A DNA stretch of 64,000 nt from Lachnospiraceae bacterium (GTDB taxonomy: Bacteria; Bacillota; Clostridia; Lachnospirales; Lachnospiraceae). The stretch spans positions 21,125-85,124 of the forward strand of contig JAQXFO010000027.1 of assembly GCA_029005135.1 (NCBI GenBank). Reading direction: 5' to 3'. A model generated the notes under the pieces. The model saw nothing but the letters and a program-made list of their open reading frames with translations, did not search any database and was not told where the DNA came from. Shown here piece by piece: positions 17,460-25,846 of the stretch (positions are counted from its first letter, which is position 1; each line of letters opens with the position of its first letter). The translations under genes were made by a program, and so were the position numbers.

Positions 17460-18650
17460 ATGACAAATCCCAAAGGACGTTTCGGCAGTCACGGTGGACA
17501 GTACATACCCGAGACACTGATGAATGCCGTGAATGAGCTGGAACAGGCTTACGACTACTACAAAAATGATCCCGATTTCAACCGGGAACTGACGGCGCTG
17601 CTCAACGAGTACGCCGGGCGCCCATCACGTCTTTATGAGGCAGATAAGATGACAGCAGATCTGGGAGGCGCGAAGATCTATCTCAAGCGTGAGGATCTGA
17701 ACCATACCGGCTCCCATAAGATCAACAATGTTCTCGGTCAGGCGCTGCTGGCTAAGAAGATGGGCAAGACCCGTCTGATCGCCGAGACCGGTGCCGGCCA
17801 GCACGGCGTGGCCACAGCCACGGCCGCCGCCCTGATGGGCATGTCCTGCGTTGTCTTTATGGGCAAGGAGGATACGATCCGTCAGGCCCTTAATGTGTAC
17901 CGCATGCGGCTGCTCGGTGCTGAGGTGATTCCCGTTGAGAGCGGCACGGGTACCCTCAAGGATGCGGTCTCGGAGGCTATGCGCGAGTGGACTTCCCGGA
18001 TCGATGATACCCATTACTGCCTGGGTTCCGTCATGGGCCCTCATCCCTTCCCCACGATTGTGAGGGATTTCCAGGCGGTGATTTCCCGGGAGATAAAAGC
18101 GCAGATCCTCGAAAAGGAAGGACGTCTGCCCGATGCGGTGGTGGCCTGTGTGGGCGGAGGCTCCAATGCCATCGGCGCCTTCTATCATTTTATTGACGAT
18201 CCGTCGGTGCGGCTGATCGGCTGCGAGGCGGCGGGCCGGGGCATCGATACTTTCGAGACGGCGGCCACGGTCAACACCGGGCGCCCGGGCATTTTCCACG
18301 GGATGAAATCCTACTTCTGCCAGGATGAATACGGTCAGATCGCGCCGGTATATTCGATCTCGGCGGGATTGGATTATCCGGGCGTCGGTCCGGAACATGC
18401 CTATCTCCACGATATCGGCCGGGCCGAATATGTGCCGGTGACGGATGAGGAGGCGGTGGCAGCATTTGAATATCTGTCACGGACAGAAGGCATCATTCCG
18501 GCTATCGAATCGGCCCATGCCGTGGCCTATGCCATGAAGCTGGCACCGACGATGGCCAAAGACAGGATTATCGTCGTCAACATCTCGGGCCGCGGTGATA
18601 AGGATTGCGCCGCCATAGCCCGTTACCGGGGAGAAAACATCTATGAATAG
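17460..18650 (+). CDS. trpB: Tryptophan synthase beta subunit
   Basis: PLP enzyme that condenses indole with L-serine to tryptophan in the alpha2-beta2 complex with TrpA. The 396-residue protein is the standard TrpB1 type: [16 protein letters not shown] at the N terminus, PLP lysine in [12 protein letters not shown] (Lys87), the [12 protein letters not shown] loop and the PLP phosphate loop [11 protein letters not shown] 17460 is eight bases after GGAAGG; the track's GTG at 17454 is too close to it. Overlaps trpA by eight bases. Confidence 0.97.
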   Translation: MTNPKGRFGSHGGQYIPETLMNAVNELEQAYDYYKNDPDFNRELTALLNEYAGRPSRLYEADKMTADLGGAKIYLKREDLNHTGSHKINNVLGQALLAKKMGKTRLIAETGAGQHGVATATAAALMGMSCVVFMGKEDTIRQALNVYRMRLLGAEVIPVESGTGTLKDAVSEAMREWTSRIDDTHYCLGSVMGPHPFPTIVRDFQAVISREIKAQILEKEGRLPDAVVACVGGGSNAIGAFYHFIDDPSVRLIGCEAAGRGIDTFETAATVNTGRPGIFHGMKSYFCQDEYGQIAPVYSISAGLDYPGVGPEHAYLHDIGRAEYVPVTDEEAVAAFEYLSRTEGIIPAIESAHAVAYAMKLAPTMAKDRIIVVNISGRGDKDCAAIARYRGENIYE

Positions 18651-19440
18651 AATTCACGAAGCTTTTGAAGGCAAAAAGGCCTTTATCCCGTTTTTTACCT
18701 GCGGTTATCCGGATCTTGATACCACGGAGCGCTGTGTCAGGGAGGCTGTTGCCGCCGGGGCTGCGCTGGTGGAGCTGGGCATACCCTTCTCGGATCCGAC
18801 AGCGGAGGGGCCGGTGATTCAGGAAGCCAGCCTGAAGGCTCTGGAGGGCGGTGTGACGACCGATGCTGTCTTTGATCTGGTGGCTCGTCTGCGACGGGAT
18901 ATCACGGTACCGCTGGTTTTCATGACCTACGCCAATGTGGTGTATTCCTACGGTTCGGAACATTTTATCGGCCGCTGTGCGGAAACCGGCGTCGACGGCC
19001 TCATCCTGCCGGATGTGCCATTTGAGGAAAAGGAGGAGTTTCTGCCTTACTGCCGCCGCTATGGCGTCTCGCTGATCTCACTGGTGGCGCCCACCTCGGC
19101 CGACCGGATCGCCATGATTGCCCGGGAAGCGGAAGGGTTTATTTACCTTGTCTCTTCGCTGGGCGTGACCGGGACGCGCCGAGAAATCACCACGGATCTT
19201 AAGGCCATCGTCCGGCAGATACGGGCGGCGGCCCAGGTGCCCTGCGCCGTCGGCTTCGGTATCAGCACACCGGAACAGGCGGCAGCCATGGCCTCGCTGT
19301 CGGACGGGGCGATCGTCGGCTCGGCGATTGTGAAGCTCATCGGTCAGTACGGTCAGGAGGCGCCGGCCTATGTCGGCGATTATGTCCGCCGGATGACGGC
19401 CGCCATCGATAATTGCCCGCCGGAGGCAGTCTGTGTATAA
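18643..19440 (+). CDS. trpA: Tryptophan synthase alpha subunit
   Basis: Cleaves indole-3-glycerol phosphate to indole, which is channelled to TrpB. Of 265 residues, [10 protein letters not shown] holds the catalytic glutamate (Glu44); the second catalytic acid, Asp in Salmonella (ADGP), is Glu55 here (TAEGPVIQ), a change I believe also occurs in other anaerobe TrpA proteins. The phosphate-binding end is shown by [13 protein letters not shown] and [12 protein letters not shown] overlaps trpB. There is no terminator behind it, so the nitroreductase gene is probably in the same operon. Confidence 0.96.
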   Translation: MNRIHEAFEGKKAFIPFFTCGYPDLDTTERCVREAVAAGAALVELGIPFSDPTAEGPVIQEASLKALEGGVTTDAVFDLVARLRRDITVPLVFMTYANVVYSYGSEHFIGRCAETGVDGLILPDVPFEEKEEFLPYCRRYGVSLISLVAPTSADRIAMIAREAEGFIYLVSSLGVTGTRREITTDLKAIVRQIRAAAQVPCAVGFGISTPEQAAAMASLSDGAIVGSAIVKLIGQYGQEAPAYVGDYVRRMTAAIDNCPPEAVCV

Positions 19441-19482
19441 TAACGTCATAGCATAAGTTCAGTTTATTATAGGAGGCTTATG

Positions 19483-19998
19483 ATGGAATTCTTTGACGTC
19501 ATCAGCAAACGTGCCAGTTATCGCGGAAAATTCAGGAAAACATCTGTGCCGGAGGCGGATCTGGAAAAGATCCTGAAGGCCGGCCTTCAGGCACCGTCAG
19601 GTTACAATCTGCAGACGACACGCTACTATGTCGTGACCTCGGCCGCTGTGCGCCTGGAGATCGCCCGGCTTCTGCCGACGCCGGCCGTGCGCACGGCGCC
19701 GGTCATCCTGGTGCCGGTTTCCGTATATGAGACGACCGACAGCGGCCTGTCCTTTGAGACCGAGGACTACGGGGCGTCGGTAGAAAATGTCCTTTTGGCC
19801 GCGGCGGCCCTGGGCTATGCCTGCGTCTGGATGGATGGTCAGGTCCGCTTTGACGGCATCGCCGAAAAGCTGGAGGAACTTCTGGAACTGCCCGCTGGTG
19901 AGTATCTCAGAGCGGTGATCCCCCTGGGAATTCCGGAGGAGGAGCCGGTTCAGAAGGAGAAGAAGCCACTGTCAGAACGGGTCGTCTTTATCCGCTGA
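19483..19998 (+). CDS. Nitroreductase family FMN protein
   Basis: FMN-dependent oxidoreductase of the nitroreductase fold, 171 residues. It begins FFDVISKRASYRGKFRK, the usual RxS FMN-phosphate-binding start, followed by LQAPSGYNLQTTRYYVV. A VLLAAAALGYACVWMDGQV helix and a C-terminal IPLGIPEEEP also match the fold. ATG 19483 is six bases after AGGAGG; the ATG at 19480 is three. Forty bases after trpA with a terminator behind it, it is probably the last gene of the trp transcript; a link to tryptophan metabolism is not established. Confidence 0.88.
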   Translation: MEFFDVISKRASYRGKFRKTSVPEADLEKILKAGLQAPSGYNLQTTRYYVVTSAAVRLEIARLLPTPAVRTAPVILVPVSVYETTDSGLSFETEDYGASVENVLLAAAALGYACVWMDGQVRFDGIAEKLEELLELPAGEYLRAVIPLGIPEEEPVQKEKKPLSERVVFIR

Positions 19999-20027
19999 CA
20001 GCCCCGACAGAGGACAGAAGAACAACA

Positions 20028-20057
20028 GGTACCGGGAGGATATCCCGGTATCTTTTT
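20028..20057 (+). terminator. Terminator of the trp-nitroreductase operon
   Basis: Stem TACCGGGA / TCCCGGTA with loop GGATA, extended by AG/CT, followed by TTTTTG. Confidence 0.85.
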
Positions 20058-20149
20058 GTGCGTCAATAAGCTAATAAAAAGTTATAGAGTATTCAATAGA
20101 TTGCATAAATGTGAATATTCTGAAAATTAAAAATTATAAAACAAAATGA

Positions 20150-20178
20150 TTGACAATACAAAGGGTGCATGGTATTAT
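20150..20178 (+). promoter_or_regulatory. Consensus vegetative promoter of the RNA candidate
   Basis: TTGACA (20150-20155), exactly 17 bases, TATTAT (20173-20178). It is the closest match to a sigma-A promoter in the window. Predicted transcription start about 20185. Confidence 0.85.
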
Positions 20179-20184
20179 CATATC

Positions 20185-20450
20185 AACAAAACAAACACGA
20201 CAGACAACACTCAAGGAAATGCATTTCTTGAACACATCACAGGAAACCCGTTAACCCTTATCGATATGGAGGTCGGTCCATTGGAATAAGCAGAGATCTT
20301 CCCAATATTTCCTTAAGGAGGTACGGTCCGACAAAAACTTAATAGAAATGCCCCATATTTCATGAAAGCGAAGGTGTAGACAATGAAATTGCAGGAAATT
20401 CATTAAGGGCCCGATCGAGATAACAGCGTTTCGATCGGGCTCATTTTTTA
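20185..20450 (+). ncRNA. Candidate structured non-coding RNA, about 265 nt
   Basis: Transcript defined by a consensus promoter and a strong intrinsic terminator, with no ORF of note. Predicted helices: TCAAGgAAATG / CATTTCTTGA near 20212-20233; a nested element with outer GTCGGTCC (20272-20279) / GGTCCGAC (20325-20332, one mismatch), inner ATTGG / CCAAT and AAG / CTT; AATGAA / TTCATT near 20382-20404; and the terminator. The nested element contains the palindrome TCCTTAAGGA, which would hide a perfect AAGGAGGT that has no start codon at proper distance. It does not show the hallmarks of SRP RNA, tmRNA, RNase P or a known riboswitch class that I recognise. Identity unknown. Confidence 0.6.
20409..20450 (+). 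terminator. Terminator of the RNA candidate
   Basis: Ten-bp perfect stem GCCCGATCGA / TCGATCGGGC followed by TCATTTTTT. Confidence 0.9.
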
Positions 20451-20477
20451 TCCGGATCATTATCGTCCGGACCGATA

Positions 20478-20516
20478 ACCGGCCGGTGATTATGCGTATT
20501 AACCCGGCCGCGGCCG
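20478..20516 (+). promoter_or_regulatory. Palindromes, candidate upstream activating sequences
   Basis: ACCGGCCGGT (20478-20487) and CGGCCGCGGCCG (20505-20516), two perfect palindromes about 70-110 bases before the sigma-54 promoter, a typical distance for enhancer sites of a sigma-54 activator. A third palindrome ACTACGTGTAGT (20575-20586) touches the -24 element. Assignment to the adjacent LevR-like protein is inference. Confidence 0.45.
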
Positions 20517-20585
20517 TTTCGTTATAATGGAATGAGAGAGCGGCAGCGACAGAAACGGCGGTTTATGATAAAATACTACGTGTAG

Positions 20586-20601
20586 TGGCACGAAACTTGC
20601 A
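20586..20601 (+). promoter_or_regulatory. Sigma-54 (-24/-12) promoter of the PTS operon
   Basis: TGGCACGAAACTTGCA matches the consensus TGGCAC-N5-TTGCA exactly. It lies 29 bases before the EIIA start codon and the second gene of the operon encodes a sigma-54 activator with an intact GAFTGA motif, so the assignment is strong. Confidence 0.92.
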
Positions 20602-20629
20602 TATATTAATAATAAGGGGGTAATTATGC

Positions 20630-21052
20630 ATGTCTGACTACACATTTGATCCGGCGCTGCCGGGCATCTTACTGTTATCACACGGACCGCTCTGCGAAGC
20701 GATCCTCTCATCGGCGAGGCTGATCGCCGGGTCCTGTGACAATGTGGCGGCTCTGCCGCTGAGAGAAGACGATGATGTGGAGGCCTACGGCGACAAGGCG
20801 ATGGCTTTGTTCAAGAGCATGCCGGAAGGGTCTATCGTCCTTTTTGATCTTCTGGGCGGCACACCCTTTAATCAGCTGATGATGAAGAGCGGCGGCGAAG
20901 CCTTCCCGGGCCTCTGCGGCATGAATCTGCCGATGCTTCTTGAAGCGGTCAGCCTCCGTGAGGTGATGAACGGCGATGAGCTGATCGACACGCTGGCCGA
21001 TTCGGCCAGAGAAGCTGTCGTGAATATCAGGAGCTTCTTCGAGGTGTCATGA
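20630..21052 (+). CDS. PTS EIIA component, mannose/fructose/sorbose family
   Basis: Phosphocarrier of a mannose-family phosphotransferase system, taking phosphate from HPr and passing it to EIIB. In 140 residues the EIIA-Man fold is evident: GILLLSHGPLCEAIL with the phosphorylated histidine (His18), VLFDLLGGTPFNQLM and LCGMNLPMLLEAV, all family signatures. The short N-terminal extension of about ten residues is slightly unusual. ATG 20630 follows AAGGGGG. First gene behind the sigma-54 promoter; stop overlaps the activator start (ATGA). Confidence 0.94.
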   Translation: MSDYTFDPALPGILLLSHGPLCEAILSSARLIAGSCDNVAALPLREDDDVEAYGDKAMALFKSMPEGSIVLFDLLGGTPFNQLMMKSGGEAFPGLCGMNLPMLLEAVSLREVMNGDELIDTLADSAREAVVNIRSFFEVS

Positions 21053-23832
21053 GAAAAGACATCGTATTAGAGTATGTTCTCGAATGCAGCCGGAGCCGGT
21101 CCGATTTTTCGGGCGTGACAGCGACGGAGACGGCCGGGGCACTCGGTATCTGGCGGAACGATGCGGCTGTGGAACTGAATAAACTGGTGGCCGAAGGCAG
21201 GCTGGCACGGAGCGGCAGGAAGAATATCCGTTTTTTTCCGGCTCCGGAGACGACAGCCTCGGCGGCAGTTTCCTCAGAGACTTCGGAAGAGGCCGGCGGC
21301 AGCCCGGAGGACGGTATCGCCCGCTGTGCGGCCTTCCGTGACCTCATCGGTGCCGACGGGAGCCTGAAGTATCAGCTTCGTGTGGCGATGGCCGCGGTTT
21401 CCTATCCGCCCAACGGACTGAATATGCTGATCACGGGCCCCACCGGCAGCGGCAAGAGTCATCTGGCCCGCGTGATCTGGGAGTACGCCAAAGAAGCGGG
21501 GACCTTCCGTCTGCCGAAGGACAGGATACCTTTTGTTGTCTTCAACTGTGCTGAGTATGCGGATAATCCGCAGCTGCTTTTATCGCATCTCTTCGGTTAT
21601 AAGAAAGGCGCGTTTACCGGCGCCTTTGAGGATAAGCCCGGTCTGGTGGAAAAAGCCGACGGCGGCATCCTGTTTCTGGATGAGATCCATTGTCTGTCTG
21701 CCTCGGGGCAGGAGACTTTTTTCACCCTGCTGGACAGCGGGATCTACCGGCGCATCGGCGACAACACACCGCGGGAATCCCATTTTATGCTGATCGGTGC
21801 TACAACGCGGCCTCTGACAGATCTTCTGGAGACGTTTCTCCGTCGAATGCCGGTGGTGATCTCGATGCCGACGCTGTCGGAGAGGCCGAACAAGGAGCGT
21901 CTGGAACTGATATCCTATTTCTACTCACAGGAGGCCGCTCATATCGGCCGGCCGCTGAGGGTCGAGAAAAATGCGCTGAACAGCATTCTGGATTATTCGC
22001 TGCACGCCAACCTGGGCGCCCTGAAGAATATGATCCAGATCTCCTGCGCTAAGGCTTTCCTCCGCCACAGCATGGCGGGGCGCCGGACGGATGAGATAGA
22101 AGTGGGCTTCGCCGATCTGTCCTTCCGGACTTATAACGGCGTTGCTGAGGAAGACGGCTTCAGCGGTGCGGAACGGCATTTTGACAGGGATCTGGTAGCG
22201 TCGCCCGGCGGTATGCCGGCAGGCGCCAGACAGCCCTCCTCCTTTATGGATGTCTATGATTTTGTGGAAAAAAAGATCTCGGACAGTGCCTTGGGCGGGC
22301 ACCAGACCGGCGATATACAGCAGGTGATCGCGTCGGAGATCGATCATTATTATCTTGATCTTGAAAAAGCCCTCGGGGATGATCAGTCGGACAGTCAGAT
22401 GCTGGACAGTGTGCTGTTTCCCAAGGCCATCGGTATCTGCAGTGAGTTCCTCGACAGAGCGTCCCACGCCCTTGGCCGTGTCTATCCTCCGTCGGCGGCC
22501 ACCTTGCTGGCCCTTCATATCAGCCAGTATGTGAGCCGCATGCGCTCCGAGATGCCGGCCTTTCCGGTGGATGTCCGGGGCGGTATGAAGGATTACGATG
22601 AGGAACTGGCCTTTCTGGAGGCCAATCGCAGCTGGCTGTCGGAAACCCTGAAGGTCAGGGTGTCATCGGACGAGATCAACTGTCTGGCGATCTTTCTCAG
22701 ACAGTCGGATGAAGGACGGCATCAGCCATCGGTATGGCTGACGCTGGTATCGGGCAATGACAGTGTGGCCGCCGGCATGGCTGCTCATCTGAACGGCGTG
22801 TATCGCAGCTCCCATATCCACTGGGTCGATTCCAGCAGTTCAGGAAGCCTGTTCCGGGCGGTATGTGACAATATCCGCCTGTTCCACGGTACTGCCGGCA
22901 ATATCATTTTCACCGATGTCAAGGGCCTGCCGACGCTGGAGGCCGAGGTGGAAAAGGAATCCGGCGTTCCCTGCCGCGTCGTGCCGATTCTGGAGAATCG
23001 TCTACTGATGGAAGCCGGCCGCCTGACGCAGAATGCGGAAGCCGCGGCTCTGGATGTGATGCGGGACCGGATCCTGGAAAACTATCGGAAAAGCATGGTG
23101 CGCTTCTTTGACACTGCCGGCATATCTCCGGCGGAGACTGCAGAGGACACCGGTGAGAAGGTCATCCTCTCTCTGTGTGTGACCGGCTGCGGCAGTGCCC
23201 GGAGTATCAAGACGATGCTGGAGCAGAAGCTGTCACATATCCCGAATCTGCGGATCGCGGCCAGAAGCTCTCTTGATACGCCCGCACAGCTGATGGCGGA
23301 GGGAGACATCCTCCTGATCGTCGGGACAGTCAATCCGCATTTGCCGGATGTGCCTTTCTTCACAGCAGACCGGGTGTTCAGCCGGGAGGGCCTGATGGCG
23401 ATCGCCTCCGTCGTGGATGACTGGAGTCTGGATACGGGCAAAAATGCCGGTGAGGATGACGAACTGTCGAAGCTTGAGACGATGAGCCTTTTGGCGGAGA
23501 GTCTGCAGTACATCGCACCCCATGTGGACAGTGAGCAGACAATCGCCTGCATTGAAAGCTTTATCGAAGCCATCGAGACCCGCCATTACGGCCGTGAGAT
23601 GCCGGCGGATGTCCGTGTCCGCTGCTTTATGCACGCGGCCGCGATGCTGGAGCGGATGGCCAACGGCGAAACGCTGGTCATGGATCCGGAGCATGAGAAG
23701 CTGCTTCAGGAGAGAGCCTCCTGGTTTGTCTATCTGGAGGATCTGATCCGCCGGGCCTTTGCTCCCTTTGGAATGGAGATCCCGCGGGCTGAGAATTTTT
23801 ATTTTATGCTTTCTATACCGGAAAGCTTGTGA
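21049..23832 (+). CDS. LevR-like sigma-54-dependent PTS regulator
   Basis: Transcriptional activator of 927 residues that opens sigma-54 promoters and is tuned by PTS phosphorylation. Order: N-terminal HTH (1-65), AAA+ domain with Walker A GPTGSGKS (about 129), the sigma-54 contact loop GAFTGA (187) and Walker B LFLDEIH; PRD1 (about 395-530, candidate His490 in LALHISQYV); an EIIA-Man-like domain (about 560-690); an EIIB-like segment with CVTGCGSA (about 707); PRD2 (about 805-920, His862 in CFMHAAAM). The EIIA-like domain reads TLVSGNDSVAAGMA where LevR proteins have a THG-type active histidine, so that site looks lost. It probably activates its own operon from TGGCAC-N5-TTGCA. Confidence 0.93.
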   Translation: MRKDIVLEYVLECSRSRSDFSGVTATETAGALGIWRNDAAVELNKLVAEGRLARSGRKNIRFFPAPETTASAAVSSETSEEAGGSPEDGIARCAAFRDLIGADGSLKYQLRVAMAAVSYPPNGLNMLITGPTGSGKSHLARVIWEYAKEAGTFRLPKDRIPFVVFNCAEYADNPQLLLSHLFGYKKGAFTGAFEDKPGLVEKADGGILFLDEIHCLSASGQETFFTLLDSGIYRRIGDNTPRESHFMLIGATTRPLTDLLETFLRRMPVVISMPTLSERPNKERLELISYFYSQEAAHIGRPLRVEKNALNSILDYSLHANLGALKNMIQISCAKAFLRHSMAGRRTDEIEVGFADLSFRTYNGVAEEDGFSGAERHFDRDLVASPGGMPAGARQPSSFMDVYDFVEKKISDSALGGHQTGDIQQVIASEIDHYYLDLEKALGDDQSDSQMLDSVLFPKAIGICSEFLDRASHALGRVYPPSAATLLALHISQYVSRMRSEMPAFPVDVRGGMKDYDEELAFLEANRSWLSETLKVRVSSDEINCLAIFLRQSDEGRHQPSVWLTLVSGNDSVAAGMAAHLNGVYRSSHIHWVDSSSSGSLFRAVCDNIRLFHGTAGNIIFTDVKGLPTLEAEVEKESGVPCRVVPILENRLLMEAGRLTQNAEAAALDVMRDRILENYRKSMVRFFDTAGISPAETAEDTGEKVILSLCVTGCGSARSIKTMLEQKLSHIPNLRIAARSSLDTPAQLMAEGDILLIVGTVNPHLPDVPFFTADRVFSREGLMAIASVVDDWSLDTGKNAGEDDELSKLETMSLLAESLQYIAPHVDSEQTIACIESFIEAIETRHYGREMPADVRVRCFMHAAAMLERMANGETLVMDPEHEKLLQERASWFVYLEDLIRRAFAPFGMEIPRAENFYFMLSIPESL

Positions 23833-23865
23833 TTAAGTAAAAAAAAGAGAAAGAGGAAAGCTGTT

Positions 23866-24138
23866 ATGGTCAGTCAGATCGTCGAAGTAAAAAATGCGTC
23901 CGGTCTTCATGCCAGACCCGCCAATGTTTTTGTAAAAGAAGCCCTCAGCCATAAGGGCTGCAAGATCACGTTCAAAAAGGAAGGCGAGGACAGAGTGTTT
24001 CAGGCGCGTTCCATGGTATCAGTACTCCAGGCTGTCGTGAAATGCGGCACCCGCATCGAGATCTTTGCCGAAGGTGAAGATGAAGAGGCCGCGCTGCAGG
24101 CGATGGTCGAGGCGGTGGCGTCGGGACTGGGCGAATAA
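23866..24138 (+). CDS. ptsH: HPr phosphocarrier, operon-specific
   Basis: Small soluble phosphocarrier (90 residues) between EI and EIIA. GLHARPA carries the EI-dependent phosphorylation site His15. The helix-2 region reads QARSMVSVLQAVVKCG; Ser49 aligns with regulatory Ser46 of Bacillota HPr, so control by HPr kinase is possible, though the surrounding sequence is divergent and there is a small insertion before it. ATG follows AAAGAGGAAAG. It is placed between the activator and EI genes of this PTS operon, implying a dedicated phosphate chain or the cell's only one. Confidence 0.94.
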   Translation: MVSQIVEVKNASGLHARPANVFVKEALSHKGCKITFKKEGEDRVFQARSMVSVLQAVVKCGTRIEIFAEGEDEEAALQAMVEAVASGLGE

Positions 24139-24150
24139 CGGAGGCACAGC

Positions 24151-25821
24151 ATGGGCAGATTATTGAAGGGCAGAGGCTACTCGGAAGGCCTGGCGCTGGC
24201 TGAGGTGCTGATCTACAGCCGCGAACTTCCTCCGGTGCCGCAGGACCCCGCCTCCGATCCTGAAGACGATGTTCGGCGGCTCGGCGAGATCCTTGACAAG
24301 GGAGCTAAAGAGCTTGAGTCGCTCTATGAGGATGCCGTCGGGCGTATGGGCGAGGCTCAGGCTGAAATTTTTCTGGCTCATCAGACGATCCTCGAAGACG
24401 ATTATTCGATCCGTGAGCCGATCGAGGCCCTGATCCGCGAGGAAAAAATGAATACGGCAGCGGCCATCGACCGTCAGTTCCGTGAACTGGCGGAGATGTT
24501 CCGTTCTATGGATGATGAACTGATGTCGGAGCGTGCCGCCGATTTTGACGATATCCGGCAGATGCTTCTCCGGATAGCGCTGAGCAGCACCGTTCAGGAT
24601 ATTTCAAAGCTTGATAAGGATGCCATCATTGCGGCGGAGGAACTGACCCCGTCGGATACTGTTCGGATGGATATGGCTCATATCAAAGGTATTGCCACCA
24701 GACTGGGAGGCCCCACGGCCCACAGCGCCATCATCGCACGCTCTCTGGGCATTCCCTATGTGTCGGGGATCGATGACGCGGCCGAAGGCGGTCTGGAAGG
24801 CCATCCGGCCATCCTTAACGGGACGGAAGGCTGGCTTCTTGTCGATCCCGATGAGGATGAGGTGTGCCGCTTCAAAGAGAGCCGCGCTGAGATGGAAGCG
24901 CAAATGAAAGACCTGGAGGACTATATTCATAAGCCGTCTCAGACGGCGGACGGCAGGTCTCTGGAGATTTGTGCCAATATCGGTACGCCTGCGGAAGCCG
25001 CGGAGGCGGTGTCAGCCGGCGCCGACGGTATCGGCTTGTTCCGCAGTGAGTTCCTCTTCATGGACCGCGATGATCTGCCGTCGGAGGAGGAGCAGTACCT
25101 GGCTTACCGGAAAGCGCTGGCCGCCCTTGAGGGACGTCCGCTCATCGTCAGAACACTGGATATCGGCGGCGACAAGAAACTGCCGGCTCTGCCGATGCCG
25201 CAGGAGGACAATCCCTTCCTGGGACTTCGGGCCATTCGTTTGACCATGGCCAATCCGGCTCTTTTCCGGACTCAGCTTCGCGCTCTTCTGAGGGCTTCGG
25301 CGGAAGGGAATCTGCGAATCATGTTCCCGATGATTTCCTCACCGGAAGAACTGGCGTCGGCGAAAGCCATTCTTAATGAAGAGAAGGCCGCGCTGGCTGC
25401 GGAGGGACTCAGCGTCGATCCGCCGGTGGGCATGATGATCGAAGTGCCGTCAGCGGCGGTTCTGGCCGATGTTTTTGCCCGGGAAGTGGATTTTTTCTCG
25501 ATCGGTACCAACGATCTGACTCAGTACACCCTGGCTGTCGAAAGAAACAATGCGGCTGTGGCCGATCTGTACCGGCCGGATCATCCGGCTGTGCTTCGCC
25601 TGATCGCGATGACGGCGCAGGCGGCCGTCAGAGCCGGTATTCCCTGCGGCATGTGCGGGGAATCCGCCGGTGATCCGGCGTTGGCACCGGCCTTTGTCGG
25701 CATGGGCGTGACGGAACTGTCGATGTCCCCGAAGCGGATCACAGCGGTGAGAAAGCTCCTGGGCAGCCTGACGTGGGAGGAATGCCGCGACATGGCGGAG
25801 GCTCTGATCGGCGCAAAATGA
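24151..25821 (+). CDS. ptsI: PTS enzyme I (PEP-protein phosphotransferase)
   Basis: Transfers phosphate from PEP to HPr. The 556-residue protein has the full family layout: N-terminal HPr-binding helical domain, the phosphohistidine loop GGPTAHSAIIARS (His191), linker, and PEP-binding barrel with GIGLFRSEFLFM, RTLDIGGDK, the FFSIGTNDLTQYT signature and the active cysteine in GMCGES (Cys502). Slightly shorter than typical EI (about 570). Starts 12 bases after HPr, ATG after CGGAGGCAC. Presence of EI inside a sugar-specific operon is less usual than a separate ptsHI operon. Confidence 0.96.
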   Translation: MGRLLKGRGYSEGLALAEVLIYSRELPPVPQDPASDPEDDVRRLGEILDKGAKELESLYEDAVGRMGEAQAEIFLAHQTILEDDYSIREPIEALIREEKMNTAAAIDRQFRELAEMFRSMDDELMSERAADFDDIRQMLLRIALSSTVQDISKLDKDAIIAAEELTPSDTVRMDMAHIKGIATRLGGPTAHSAIIARSLGIPYVSGIDDAAEGGLEGHPAILNGTEGWLLVDPDEDEVCRFKESRAEMEAQMKDLEDYIHKPSQTADGRSLEICANIGTPAEAAEAVSAGADGIGLFRSEFLFMDRDDLPSEEEQYLAYRKALAALEGRPLIVRTLDIGGDKKLPALPMPQEDNPFLGLRAIRLTMANPALFRTQLRALLRASAEGNLRIMFPMISSPEELASAKAILNEEKAALAAEGLSVDPPVGMMIEVPSAAVLADVFAREVDFFSIGTNDLTQYTLAVERNNAAVADLYRPDHPAVLRLIAMTAQAAVRAGIPCGMCGESAGDPALAPAFVGMGVTELSMSPKRITAVRKLLGSLTWEECRDMAEALIGAK

Positions 25822-25846
25822 TGCTTGCTTTGAAGGAGGTTTTCCT

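Larger units (their letters stand above)
20058..20629. other. Gene-free AT-rich region with an RNA candidate and the PTS promoter
   Basis: About 570 bases with no credible protein gene and a base composition markedly more AT-rich (20060-20400) than its surroundings. It holds a consensus vegetative promoter, a candidate structured RNA ending in a terminator (both listed), a set of palindromes, and the sigma-54 promoter of the PTS operon. The 69-codon minus-strand ORF at 20251-20460 runs through the terminator and is not credible. Confidence 0.8.

Noticed and set aside
20185-20450. SRP RNA, tmRNA or 6S RNA
   Set aside because: No GGAAGCA-type SRP loop, no tRNA-like end of tmRNA, and the 5' and 3' ends do not pair as 6S RNA needs.
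20251-20460. 69-codon minus-strand ORF in the RNA candidate
   Set aside because: Crosses the terminator stem and has no ribosome binding site.
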